Assembly (NCBI GenBank): GCA_900323505.1
Contig: OOIN01000013.1
Location: forward strand, 372,001-436,000
DNA: 64,000 nt
Direction: 5' to 3'
Source: Ustilago trichophora
Lineage: Eukaryota > Basidiomycota > Ustilaginomycetes > Ustilaginales > Ustilaginaceae
Position numbers and translations under genes: made by a program. Below are positions 9,712 through 20,881 of this stretch, in pieces. Every line of letters begins with the position of its first letter. The stretch's first letter is position 1. The notes under the pieces were generated by a model, which searched no databases, had not been told where the DNA came from, and saw nothing but the letters and a program-made list of their open reading frames with translations.

Positions 9712-12700
9712 ATGGCCTCCGTCGGGGCGCAAGCCGATAACAATGATGCGCCGTTGCAACAGCTGCTCAGCTCCACCAATGCTCCGCTCAAGTACACCAT
9801 AGCACAGGCCTCGTCATGGTCAGGAACGTATCATCCCAGCAACATCTTGCACAATCGGCCCCATGAAATGTACTCGAGATGGTCTGGCTCTTCTCAACAT
9901 GCTGCCAACTCTGCGTCGTCCACCAACAGCTCCACGGTTACCGGAATGGGCATCAGCGGCGCCAGCTATCACTCGAACGCAACGAATCCCTCCATCCTGT
10001 CCAACGCCAACCTTGCGCCTCCCTCGTCTTCAAGCACCGCCTCTTCTCCGTCCTCTTCATCTGCTACCCTTGGCGGCCAGTCTGCCTCCAGCCGAAGGAC
10101 TGCCACCGTACCCGTAGCCAACGGCGCTGCGCCAGGACAAAGTCAAAAGCAGTACATCATCCTGAAACTCGACAAGCCCAGTGTCGTGCGGTCCATCACG
10201 TTCGGCAAGTATCACAAGCCGCATCCATGCAATCTGCGCGATTTCAAGGTCTACGGCTCCTCCACGATCGACAGCCTCCTGCCATCTTCCTCCGTCAATG
10301 GTCGACCACCTGCCAGCAAGCGCCTGCTCCGTGGTGGGCTCAAGAACGACGCCATTCCAGAGACTTTTGAGCTCAGATGGCTCGAGGATGCTGCTACTGG
10401 ATCAGGCTCCGGTTCCTCGATTGAAAGCTCCAGCTTGCTTCCCGCAGACGGCGAGCCTGACCGCCGCTCCGCCACCAATGCGCTGGTCAATACCGGCAAC
10501 GCGGTTCCTTTTGCGATTCGATACCTCAAGATTGTCCCTCTTGCTGCTCACACACCCAACTACAATTTCTCCATCTGGCATGTCGCGCTTGCCGGCGTCA
10601 GCGAGCCGTCTCTGGTATCTCGCGTCGCACGCAGCTACGAACAGCATCGTCAATCGACTGCGACACGTCTGATCCTCAAGCATCTTCGCGAGTTCGGCCA
10701 TCACACTGCTTTCCAAGCACTATTGCAATCTTCACGACTCGGGCCTCCCAGCCTAACCGAAACGTCAACTTCGCAATCCAAGATGCTGCCGTATAGTCCA
10801 CATCGCCCCTTTGAACATCCTCTCCTCACAACGTTGTTCGATGCACTGGTCCGACGCGGCAGCTGGGACGAGGTCGAGGTGTGTCTTAATCGTGCTGCCT
10901 ACGGCGACCTGGTCGACTCGGCTAACAGCGGCTCATCAACCCCCATGTCCCCTGGCGGTGTCGCGTCGCCCTCGGTCGCAAGCCTGTCACGCAGCGGCGT
11001 ATGGACCCAGCCATGGCAAAAGTCCATGTTCTCATCCTACATTTCGCGACAGATCCCAAAGGCCAACTGGTCGCAGATCCATCCCTCGCCTCCTGCCTCT
11101 CTGCACCAGTCCAATCTCTCCGGTACTTCTCAAGGTTCCGGGGCCATTGCGCCTTCAGGAAGAGGCGGTCACGCCATGGTTTTCGATTCGGACAAGGGAA
11201 TCGCTTATCTCTTCGGTGGGTGGGATGGACAGCGAGATCTCTCGGATCTCTGGGCATACCATGTCAGCGAAAACCGATGGCGTCTGATTTCCGCCGACAC
11301 TCAGCTCCAAGGGGGACCAAGCCCGAGGAGCTGCCACAAGATGTGTCTCGACGAAAAGAGCGGCTGCATTTATCTTCTCGGCCGTTATATCGACTACGAA
11401 AGCGCTCAGCAGTCCGACCCGACACCTGCGGACTCGTTGAGTCACGGTATTCGTAATACAGGCACCGTATCGCCTTCGTCTGCTTTACCAGTAACTCCTT
11501 CCTCGTCCACCGCTCGTACCACACGCGCCAACTTCCTTGCACGCTACCCGGAATCTATTGCTCGCGACATTCACATGATTTGGCCGACAACTCGCTGCCT
11601 ACAGATGACGTTGGAATGCAAAGCGCAGGTGGACAGAGCACTTCTGGACGCACATCTCGACCGTATGAGTCTGCCGGCAATACCGGTTCTGCTGGATCAA
11701 CTCCAGCACCGGCATCCAACTCTGAGTCGTCGCCGCTTTTGATAGGCACTAGCGGTGCAGGGTCCATCGGCCGCTCGCCGAGGCCTTCTACAAGGCTTCA
11801 AAGCAGTTCTCGCGCAGACTCGCAGCAGCGTCAACCTGCTCCAGCCTCGCCGCCTGGTCGAGAAGCCGACTTCTTCCGCTTCTCTACTCGCTCCGAGCGA
11901 TGGGAGCGACTTAGCGCTGACACGTATGCTGATGGCGGTCCCAAGCTCATCTTTGATCACGGCCTTGTCATTGATGCACAAAATCAGATGATGTACGTAT
12001 TTGGAGGTCGTGTTACCGATCCTGACCCCGCCAAATTCGAGTTCAGTGGCATGTGGCGATACGATATCATCCAACGCAGTTGGACCTTCCTCTTTGACGA
12101 CCGCACCTCCAACGGTGCCAAGATCCTTAGCCGATCGGGACACAGCATGTTGCTTGACAGTGGTCGTCCCGGCGCGTCGGGCATCTCGCCTTCTCACACA
12201 CGGCAAATATGGATTCTGGGTGGACAGCGCGGTGCCTCGGCAACCTTCTTAGCCGACATGTACACCTACAATCTCGCTACAGGCGCCGTCCGTGAAGTTT
12301 CGAGGAACACGGCACATAATGGTCCCGAGGCTGCCTTTACGCAACGAGCGACCATCGATGTGGCAGCCCGAGAGATCAGCGTCTTTATTGGTTTGATTGG
12401 CGGCCGAAACGAGCGCAAGAGAAGCGCTTTCTGGATCTACAGCATTCCGAGGTCTTCATGGCGCAAAGTTTATCAGTACGAAGGAGGCAAGCAGTCCGAA
12501 TTTGCATCCGAGGCCATCAGTGGCGGGTTTGCACCTGGTATGGGCTCAAGCGGCGAGGACGCCGTTCTCGGTACAGCAGATGGGATCGATGTGGATGGTG
12601 AGATGGAGGGTGATGACATTCCCGAGTCTGGCCCGCTTCAGGCTCTGCCGACCTATTCAGACGAGATGAGTGCGGACGAAGAGATGCCCATCGAGCCACC

Positions 12701-13766
12701 CGCCAGCAGCTGGACTCCCTACGCTGGCCAAAATTCCTTCGAGACGCCGGGAGCGAGCGCCGCCGGCAATCTCACCTCCAACATCGCCAGTTCCCCGATG
12801 TCCAACATCAGCCGAGCGAGGCCTGGAAGCGGATCAATTACGGGAATCGTGGCACAGGCGACGGAGCCACAGCCAAGATACGCAGCCCAGCTCGTGTTCG
12901 ACGACCGTAAAAAGGTGTACTACTTGCACGGCGGCAATCCTGAGGATGCAACCGATCGATCGTACCGCCTAGACGACTTCTGGAGGCTGACCCTTCTGCG
13001 TCCCACTCCAGGCGAGATTCTGCGAAGGGCCAAGTTCCGTGTCCGTCGTCAGCGCTTCCTCGAAATGACGCGCAACCTGGTGCCAGCGACGGCGATGAAC
13101 GAGTCCGATGAAGACATTGCCGCACCCCCTGCAAGCGCTGGCTTTGCGCTGGATGGAGGACCTCGTTTGGGCCTCGAGGCACTGATGTATCTTCAGACGG
13201 AGGTGGGAGCTGTCGTGGACCATTCGGACGAGTCTGAGTCACGTCTCTTCCGCCGCCTCATGTCGCACTTGTTGAACGCTGAAATGGGCAGCTCAAGCGC
13301 ACGTGCTGCACCGCTTTCAGGGGACCTGAGCACGGACGAACCACTCGGTATCGATCGCGGTTTCGCATCTACCATCGGCGGTGGGATCGGATCCTCACCG
13401 CTCAACCCAAACTCTGCTCCTCCCCATCATACAGAGGGCTGGGGCGCCACCGGCTCCAAACGCACACGAGAAGAAGCCGAGACGGACGAAGCCGAGATGG
13501 CTAGCTCTGTCTCTTCGCTCATGAGCGGCGATGATGGCGGATCAGAGATGATGTTGTCGGCATCGCAGGTTTTGCAACATCGAATGAAGAAGTCGGCAGC
13601 TAGTAGGATGCCAACAGTACACGTAAGGGAGGACGAAGGGCGTCCGCCAGCAGCGTACAGGGAGAGGATGGGGTTGTACAGGGAGCTGATCGAGTATTTC
13701 AACCCGGAGCTGGTCGAGCCGAGGGCGGAGCTAGGCGGGTGTATTGAAGTCGCACTTGGTGGGTGA
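9712..13766 (+). CDS. Muskelin-like protein (discoidin, LisH/CTLH, kelch)
   Basis: Homologue of muskelin (MKLN1), a kelch-repeat subunit of the CTLH/GID ubiquitin-ligase complex in animals. The ATG at 9712 starts MASVGAQADNN. A discoidin-like domain follows: SSWSGTYHPSNILHNRP, YIILKLDKPSVVRSITFG, HPCNLRDFKVYG and YLKIVPLAAHTPNYNFSIWH (9810-10590). Then LisH (TRLILKHLREFGHHTAFQAL, 10660-10720) and CTLH-like (HPLLTTLFDALVRRGSWDEV, 10816-10880). Kelch repeats run from 11150 to about 13000, for example GGHAMVFDSDKGIAYLFGGW, RSGHSMLLDS and AAQLVFDDRKKVYYLHGG. The conserved C-terminal region contains KFRVRRQRFLEMTRN and LMYLQTEVGAVVDH. One frame change at about 11575-11585 joins the two halves. With about 1,350 codons it is much longer than animal muskelin (735), because of Ser/Gly-rich insertions at 11420-11860 and 12530-12840. 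Confidence 0.88.
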
Positions 13767-14151
13767 GCCAAAGTATGATGTAGTTTCAGGAATGCAACAT
13801 CACCAACATGTCGTGCCTGCACACACATCCGATTTTGCTTGAGGTTATTGCTCAAGCATTGGATTTGAAGGCACAGGAACAAGGCCGCAGAATTGGGGAA
13901 GAAGACTGATTGTGGCGCGAATCAATCGATCATAATTTACCACATCCCGATTTTGTGCCGTACCCGATTTGCGACACGCTATGCCGTGTCCGTGCGTTGC
14001 TGCAGTGGATGCTGATCTGAACGTGTTTCATTTTAGGTTCTTCCTTCTACTCATCAACCTTCGACCGCTGTCATATCGTCGTTTCTGACCCGCAACACAC
14101 TCCCTTTCCTCATCTCAGCTCTTCGATTGCGGCTCGTACTGAATTTTCAAG
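13767..14151. other. Intergenic, 5' leader of the SAP-domain gene
   Basis: The 385-base gap between two plus-strand genes holds the muskelin 3' end and a pyrimidine-rich leader (14040-14130) typical of promoters in this window. No other feature was seen. Confidence 0.5.
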
Positions 14152-14949
14152 ATGGAGTCAAAACTAGCAGCACTTAAAGTGCCCGAGCTCAAGAGCTTGT
14201 TGACGGCCGCTGGGTTGGCCATCTCGGGCAACAAGCCGGATCTGATTCAGAGGCTGTTGGAGAATCCGGCTGCTACTGCTAGTCTTGGCGGTGGTGAGCC
14301 TGCGCCGGCTGCTGCTCCTGCCCCGGTGGCTGAACCAGCGTCTGCTTCTGTACCTAACGCCACACCTGCTGCAGCTAACACTGCCGCCGCCACACCTGCA
14401 GCCGCCACCACCACCACCACAACTCAAAGCATCACGACAGAGAGCAACAGCAATGCTGACGCTCCGACAACTTCGAGCGACAACAACGGCACGACAACCG
14501 CAGCAGGTCCGTCCGAAGAAGAACGCAGACAAGCCCTCATCGCCGAGTTGGAGAAGCGCAAAGCTCGAGCTGCCAAATTTGGCCAACCTCTTGGCGAAGT
14601 GGAGCGCAAACTAGAGCGAGCCATCAAATTCGGTCTGGATGCAAGTGATGAAGCTGATGTTGCCAAACTCGGACAGGCCTTGGGCACACAACGCAATCAA
14701 AAGAAGTCGAGCGGCGAGAAATCCAACAAGAATGTAGAAGCGAAACCCGAGAAACAAGACAAACCGGTAGAGACGGAAGAGGAGAAACAGGCGAGATTGG
14801 CACAGTTGGAAGCAGAAAAGGAGAAGGCGAGGAAACGAGCAGAGCGATTCGGGCTTGTGCCGAAGGAAGAGAGTGCGGAAGAGATGGAAAAGAAGAGAAA
14901 GCGCGAGGCCAAGTTCAATGGAGGTGAGGAGAAGAAGATCAAGACCTAA
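14152..14949 (+). CDS. THO1: SAP-domain RNA/DNA-binding protein, Tho1/SARNP type
   Basis: Nuclear protein of 265 residues, uninterrupted. The N-terminal SAP domain (residues 1-40) reads MESKLAALKVPELKSLLTAA, then GLAISGNKPDLIQRLLENP. It is followed by an Ala/Pro/Thr-rich linker (about 45-115) and a charged C-terminal half with repeated short motifs: RKARAAKFGQPLGE, LERAIKFGLD and KRAERFGLVPKEE. These are the Tho1/CIP29 signature, thought to bind nucleic acid and the DEAD-box helicase Sub2/UAP56 in mRNA export. It ends with a basic, NLS-like tail (EKKRKREAKF, KKIKT). The ATG lies just after a TTTTCAAG leader. Confidence 0.85.
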   Translation: MESKLAALKVPELKSLLTAAGLAISGNKPDLIQRLLENPAATASLGGGEPAPAAAPAPVAEPASASVPNATPAAANTAAATPAAATTTTTTQSITTESNSNADAPTTSSDNNGTTTAAGPSEEERRQALIAELEKRKARAAKFGQPLGEVERKLERAIKFGLDASDEADVAKLGQALGTQRNQKKSSGEKSNKNVEAKPEKQDKPVETEEEKQARLAQLEAEKEKARKRAERFGLVPKEESAEEMEKKRKREAKFNGGEEKKIKT

Positions 14950-15310
14950 GCTTGCTGGCTGCTCAATGTAATTCGTTCAAGCGGTATCGTACGTGTAGAG
15001 AAGCACTTTACGCTCACAAACGGCCGTTCAATTTTGTTTTTTAAGCCTTTTGAGCTCCAGACAGAAGTTCTCTCAAAGCCTATGCATGATGGCACGGGCG
15101 AATTGGTTTGTACAGTACTCCACAGTGAATGAGCAACGATTGATTTCAACATGTTTGAGTCAATGCGATCTCATAAAGCAGAGCAATACATCGACGATTC
15201 AAGCTAGGTGACAGACTGGTCGAGACTGCATCAATGGAATGAGCGAGCGAGAGTGGCTCAGCTGGACTTTTTGGCTTTTTCCTCGCTTGCGTATTGGTCT
15301 GTGAGTGCGG

Positions 15311-15381
<71 letters not shown>

Positions 15382-15385
15382 GGAG
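14950..15385. other. Convergent intergenic region with microsatellite
   Basis: This lies between the SAP-domain gene and the membrane-protein gene, whose 3' ends face each other. It contains the (GA)33 tract listed separately. No gene was seen. Confidence 0.5.
15313..15378. repeat. (GA)33 dinucleotide microsatellite
   Basis: An uninterrupted run of 33 GA units, counted directly in the sequence. It lies in the 3' flank of the minus-strand membrane-protein gene, where its transcript would carry a CU tract. The copy number is likely polymorphic between strains. Confidence 0.98.
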
Positions 15386-16084
15386 TTAGATGAAAGTCAG
15401 AGTGATTCTAGCTGTCGGACGAGGCTGGAGTGAAGCGCGCTGATACCTACTCTTGAAAGGGAAGCTGCTGACCGACTTGTCTTTGGCCTTGGAATCGCCA
15501 GCCTTCTTCCTGTTCCTAGTGAGGTCGTTGCCAAACATGAAGACGCCAAATCCCCAGAAAGCGAAGAGGGCGTGGGCGAAACCAACGACTTTGCCGAAGC
15601 TGCCGATGCCCAAGTTGGCTGGGTCGAGTTTGTCTGCCGCCTGTCTGGGACCAGACTGAGTCCAGGCTGTGAATGCGTTGGCAGCAAAGTAGAGGGCGGT
15701 GACTACGACTGTGGGGATGCGGAAAGGCGATTTGCCCGAAGATGCGGAATCGGGTACAGGCGAGGTGGTGACCGGGATGGCGCCTGAGAGAACGAGGACG
15801 AGAGCGGCCATGGCGAGCATGGAGATGGCGTTGGTATGTGAGCCATAGCGCTCGAGAGGGGTAAGTTGAGGGCCAATGGCGCTCACAGCGCTCTGGTCAG
15901 CCTGGGAGTGAGCCGGCTGGCCAACAGCTCCTCGTGGAGTCGAGAGAAGTAGGAGTAGACGTGGGAAGAGAAGCAGGGGCAGGGAGAGGATGACGAGGAA
16001 TGCGGATGAGGCGTAGGCATACCAGTGAGCTGGGTTGCTCGGCGACGAAATGGCGTCAATGTCTTCGCGCTTGCTCGTCTCCAT
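15386..16084 (-). CDS. Integral membrane protein of unknown function
   Basis: A 232-residue frame starting METSKREDIDAISSPSNP. Four hydrophobic segments are visible: YAYASSAFLVILSLPLLLFP (residues about 24-45), ISMLAMAALVLVLSGAIPV (about 87-106), VVVTALYFAANAFTAW (about 125-141) and VVGFAHALFAFWGFGVFMFG (about 167-187). A basic, lysine-rich tail follows (RNRKKAGDSKAKDKS). The last 20 codons (after FPFK) are rich in Arg/Gln and may be out of frame or 3' to the true end. I do not recognise a family; it looks like a conserved fungal four-helix membrane protein. Confidence 0.65.
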   Translation of the reverse strand: METSKREDIDAISSPSNPAHWYAYASSAFLVILSLPLLLFPRLLLLLSTPRGAVGQPAHSQADQSAVSAIGPQLTPLERYGSHTNAISMLAMAALVLVLSGAIPVTTSPVPDSASSGKSPFRIPTVVVTALYFAANAFTAWTQSGPRQAADKLDPANLGIGSFGKVVGFAHALFAFWGFGVFMFGNDLTRNRKKAGDSKAKDKSVSSFPFKSRYQRASLQPRPTARITLTFI

Positions 16085-18928
16085 GGCTGTTGATGATGAT
16101 CAAGGGGTGGGTCTGCGATGCCAGAGAACGGCGGGCTTCGAGATATGAGATGATGGTGGAGACGAGAGAGCTGGGTTGAAAGATTTGGATACTTTGGTCG
16201 ATCTCAAGGCAAAGCTAGCCGATGGAAGACGAGCTGTGAATAGGTCCCAGCACACAGTAGGAACGAGCAGGAAGCACTCGAGACAAGAAATACACAGCAC
16301 ACCAAGAGTGTCACATGTGTCCCGATGAGGTCACGGTACTTCGTTGCAAAGAAGGAAAATGCCGATGTGAATCATCCTGCTTCCCTTGGCCGTGGCCACG
16401 GTTTGGGAAAGGGTCGATGGTCGTCGGACGTGCCGCTATGGCTGTCTGCCTTTCAGCTCACTCGCTCCACGGAAGCGAAACCACGGCTGTGCAACCTTTC
16501 AATGCTTGTTGGTGTAGTAACATGGATCAGATTACATCGCAGGTGAGAGAAAGAGACAAGGCACAAGGTCGGAAGGACGGTTCTATGTGGAGGAGCGACA
16601 GCTCGTCAAAGCTGTCTTCCCCGCAAAAGTAGTTAGGCCATTTTACGCCGTACGGCCCAAGCGTAGCACAAGGCGGCGAATCGGGCGAGACGAACCCAAG
16701 TCGAGTGGATCAGCTGGGTCTGTGGTGTGCGGAAGCCGCAGCATGTCTATGACGAGACGGAGGAAAAACGTCAAGCACAAGACATCCGGTTAGGCTGCGC
16801 GGGCTACGTCATGTTGTCAGCAAAACGTGCAGTTTGAGAAAATCACGACAGTGTGAGATCGTGACAATATACATTAAATGAGACAAAAAAGACAAGAGCT
16901 CGGAGAAGTGTCCTTGCAGCAAGATTGCACATCGCTGCTTTGTTGTGTGATGCTGCAAGGCCGAGTGAATTGCAAGCATCGAAAAAGTGACCGCTGCGGA
17001 GAGGACAAGTGGGAGCGAACGGCAGCGCTCGGATCACTCGGTGTTGGATGCATGGTCAAGTCCGAGCGGAATTGGAGCGAAAATTTTGGCTGCGTGGCTC
17101 TGCTGGACCCTGAACTAGGCACCTCGACGGCAGCTTGACAGCGAAGTTATCATGACACTTCTTCTCTGCTTGACACGCTTTCATTCTGTGAGTCTTTGAG
17201 GCAAAGTCGACAAGGTCTATATCAAACAGAAGAGCATCCAATGATCTGTTCAGTTGTCGAATTGATTCATCTTAATGCTGTTGCCAGAGAAAAAGAGCGG
17301 AGAAGGGCGACATTCCAGGCACCTGAAAGACGGAATGCATCCCGTAGGCAAATGCGACCGACGTGCATCTCAACTGCCAAAAGCGATACTGTAGCGCATA
17401 AAGTAATTGCAGTGTGCACGGGTTGCTCACCATATTCACCAGCTTCTCTCTCTCGCTCTCTCCTCTTTCTCTTAAGCCTGGAGATTGCTGTCGGCAGCTC
17501 CGATCCGTGTGGACAAGGCTGACGATTGAAATTTCCGATGCCAAAGCAGGCAAGTTGCATGCTCACTTGCCACTCGCTACCCTCGGCTAACTTGACAAGC
17601 TGATGCGTCTTTGATTTTGCTGCACGCGTTGACTGCACTTTTGACATCCAACAATGAAACACGCACGCATCCAACATGCACCGCTCAACTTTGTTCACCT
17701 TCTCGTTTCGGACGTCGAGAGCAATCGAAAGCAATGCAGATTGAGGAAACGGTTGCTGCTACAAGCATTCCTATTTGATCAACAGCGCGGCACAGCACTG
17801 CACTGCACAATACTTTAGACCACAATTGGGTACCATATGGATGGTCAAGTGTTGGCTCTTAATTCAACTATGCAATTTTGACAGCAACTCGCTCGCAATG
17901 TGTGTCACCAGCATACCGACATGGACCGGACTTGAAACATGACTCCACAAGGCACACCTCGCCGACGTTCAACATCGTTCACTTTGTTCCTTCAATGCCG
18001 CCGTCTCGGCACGCTTTGACCTCGAATATCTCTGCACACGCTGCATCATCTGCAGATCTGCGCTGCATTGGCGATCCGGACTGCAGCAAACCCGAGGCCT
18101 GCTCTCTCGCCCTCCCTCAGGTCCCTCGAATGTCATGCCCTCGACCTTGTCGACTCCACAATCTTCAAGTCTGGTCGTTGCAACTCTTGCAAGTGTGAGT
18201 CTGTAAGAGTGCGATGTTGTTTGGTCCGCGATTCCGACGGTCCTGCTTCGATTCGCCGCCGCACAGCTCCTTGTCCGGTACTGGCTCAAAGTTGCTCACC
18301 TCGCCAGCAGACTCGCTTCCCGCATGCTCGTATGATCGTCTGCCGTTGCATAACGCCCGTCCCACTACATATACTCGAGTGCATTAGCTCCAGTCTCTTG
18401 ATCCTTCTTTCGATCCTTCCATACTTGCTCTCCATACTGCTCTCCTCTCTACACACTCTCTCCCTCTCCACCTTTCTTCCACAATCTCCCTTTTCCCCAC
18501 TGTCCCTTAACTTCATTGACATCCAACGCCACGCACAGGCCCACTACACTCTCTTTACAAACACTCTCTTTGCTTCCCAGCCCCACCAAATTTGCTCGCC
18601 AACCCCCAATCTCGGACCTGCAGCTTCCCACACACAGAACAGTCACGCCAATCACACACGTATACTTTCGTCACAAAGCTTGCTTGACAACCCGCATCCT
18701 GGTTGCTCGACTCCTGCATTCTTGCTCTCCACCCGAGAATAATAAGATTCTTCATATCCAATCCGCACTTGCCCGCTATTTTTGGTCAAGCCCTGAACTC
18801 GTTGTCTACTCGAAGCTACGCCTCGGCTCGACCCACCAACACCCTCACCGACTATAAAGAATAGCTCGTTGAACAGCTCCTCGTTTCTCAACTTCTCTCA
18901 TACCCAAAATCGCTCAGATACCGCAACA
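16085..18928. other. 2.8-kb region without a supported gene
   Basis: No open frame here has recognisable domains or convincing codon structure; frames of up to 224 codons are Ser/Pro/Leu-rich shadows of pyrimidine tracts. CT-rich stretches occur at 17440-17480 and especially 18390-18500, the latter just upstream of the secreted-protein gene and probably part of its promoter or leader. It is longer than most gaps in this window and could hold non-coding transcripts or a fast-evolving gene that I cannot detect. Confidence 0.5.
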
Positions 18929-19624
18929 ATGCGTTTCAGCACAGCTGCCAACCTCTCTGCTCTGCTCGCCATCGGCGCTGCTTCGGCCTCGGTTCTTCCA
19001 CGAGTCCTCGGCCCCTACGATCTTGGTCAACCCGTCATGGAAGAGCGCGAGGTCGGCCTGCTCAAGTGCGATGCTCAGCCCATCCACATTGGTGAGCTCA
19101 AAATGTTCTCGACCACCGGCCGCGAGGTCTATGCCGCCTTCGAGGGTCTCCGTAACTCGGATGGCTTCCAACAGCTCGACGTGCAAAAGGCAGGCCAGCC
19201 CGCACGCATCGAAAACTTCGCCTTCACTCCTTGCTACAGTTCCTTCATGGGTTACGAGCCTGAATCCAACAAGGCCGCCGAGGTCACCTTTGGCCGTCTG
19301 CAGCCCGCTCATCTCGTCGGCAAGCGTTGCGTTTCCGCCGACAAGCTTGCTCAGTCTGATGCCCGTCTGATCGCTGCCAAGTGTGACCCCTCGGACGACT
19401 CGGGTCAGCTGCTTCAGTTCTGGAGCCTCACCAAGCAGCCCGCTGCCGAAGCTGGCAAATTTATGTACTACGTCAACTTCCTCGGCCAGCCCGCAGGCGA
19501 CAACGAGGACTTCCCCGGAACCTACACGCTCAGCCAAGCCAACGTTGGCGCCAACAAGCTCGTCCGCCTTCAACATTCCAAGGAGGAGGGCAAGCGCAGC
19601 GCATACTTCCTCAAGCTCGCTTAA
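18929..19624 (+). CDS. Secreted protein of unknown function, candidate effector
   Basis: An intact 231-residue protein. The N-terminal signal peptide is MRFSTAANLSALLAIGAASA (hydrophobic core LSALLAIGAA), with cleavage likely near ASA-SVLPR. The mature part is about 210 residues, soluble and without further membrane segments. It has four cysteines (LLKCDAQP, FTPCYSSF, VGKRCVSAD, AAKCDPSDD), which could form two disulfides. The region FGRLQPAHLVGKRCVSA ... CDPSDDSGQLLQFWSL vaguely resembles one lobe of a ricin-B-type beta-trefoil (QxW near the end of the unit), but I cannot confirm a lectin. The start is fixed by the signal peptide, since the frame stays open 20 codons upstream. The host is probably a plant-associated smut, so an effector role is possible but inferred. 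Confidence 0.75.
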   Translation: MRFSTAANLSALLAIGAASASVLPRVLGPYDLGQPVMEEREVGLLKCDAQPIHIGELKMFSTTGREVYAAFEGLRNSDGFQQLDVQKAGQPARIENFAFTPCYSSFMGYEPESNKAAEVTFGRLQPAHLVGKRCVSADKLAQSDARLIAAKCDPSDDSGQLLQFWSLTKQPAAEAGKFMYYVNFLGQPAGDNEDFPGTYTLSQANVGANKLVRLQHSKEEGKRSAYFLKLA

Positions 19625-20881
19625 TAGCGCCTCTTCTGGCGACAATTCTCGTTTCACAGGAGCACCGCTCCATACCTTGTCTCTCGATACCGGCTTTCGG
19701 CTAGATCCGCGATCGGCTTGCTCCGGTAGCAGGGGCATGGTTGATGCAGGGCATCTCTCTTTATGCTCATAGCTCCTAGGCTGTTATGCAGAATCTGGAA
19801 CGGCGCCGGCAGCGCCCGCACCCGATTCAATTTTGTTAGCGCATCCTACTCTTCACTTTCCTCTCTCTTTGCCATCGTTACGGCATCGATTCCGGCTGTT
19901 TCTGTTCGTGTTGACCTCAACTGTATCTTAGTAGCTTTGTCCTCCTTCCCTCACCTCTCCCGTAGCCTCCCAACAGGGCCTTACCCCTTCTATCTCTCTC
20001 TTGCTTCTTTGATGTGGCTCCAACTGCTTGTAGGCTAGCCAAGCGGCACCGTCTCTCGAGCGTGTTCTGTCAACCGACCAGGTTTTCGAAACTCTCCTGG
20101 ACGCTTGTGCCGCGGGCAAGGCACTCTTCTCCGTTTCCTCCTCCTTTCGGCAGCTTCCAATTCCTTGCCCCCCCTGACGCTTCATAGTGATTCATTTTCT
20201 GAATCAACTGCTTCGTTTTTGCTGCTGAAATTTGCACGTCCGAAGCTGGTTCTTGGTTCAGTAAGCATGTCGTGCCTGCAGGTCGAATGTGCATCATAGG
20301 TGTTGGCATCAATCGAGGCTGGGCGCTGAATTTAGATCCAACCGCCGGTAAGTTTGTCAAAGGGCGTATGATGGGCTAAAGGAGAGTGGATCAAAGGACG
20401 TGATCGAATTCCAGTTGATGTGACAGGTGGCAAAGTGGCAGCAGCGCCAGGCAAGCGTTTTGGCTCAGCTTCCAGCAGCTCGGCCTTCTTCTTGGCCGCA
20501 TTTCAAATCAATGATCCTCTGACTTGAAATGATTGTATTCGAATGAGCTTGCTTTTTGTAATGGGTTGACGCGTACCTGTACCTCCACTCCAGCGTCGGG
20601 TCAGTATATCCAATGAAACCGCTTTTGAGCTTTTTTGAGTTTGCCATTCGTGCTGGTGTGTTTCCACGCTTCCCTCTTTCGCCACCATCACCAGGCATCC
20701 GTCACTCTCGTTTTCACTCACATCATCGACACGACATCAACGCAACGATAGACACTGATTGCCGACCGTAGGGATCACTGTATTCCCGCTCGTTCCAGTG
20801 TGCACCTATCAGACTCACAGCAGCTGCGAACAGTTAACTATAGATTTCATCTCCAGCATATCGAACATCTTGAGCGGCACC
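19625..20881. other. Intergenic, secreted protein to RAD23
   Basis: About 1.26 kb between two plus-strand genes. It holds a T/C-rich 3' region (19840-20010) and the RAD23 promoter and leader. No coding region or repeat is supported. Confidence 0.5.

Noticed and set aside
15425..15450. Possible last intron of the membrane-protein gene
   Set aside because: GT and AG are present and would give a neat end (FPFKTSSDS), but the interval is only 26 bases, too short for a spliceable fungal intron. It may reflect a sequence error instead.
18068..18742. 224-codon open frame upstream of the secreted protein
   Set aside because: Composition follows CT-rich DNA (Leu/Ser/Pro/His runs) with no motif or signal, and it overlaps the probable promoter and leader of the gene at 18929.
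18914..19738. 274-codon minus-strand frame opposite the secreted protein
   Set aside because: It is a mirror frame of a GC-rich coding region. The plus strand has a signal peptide and clean start and stop; the minus frame has no recognisable feature.
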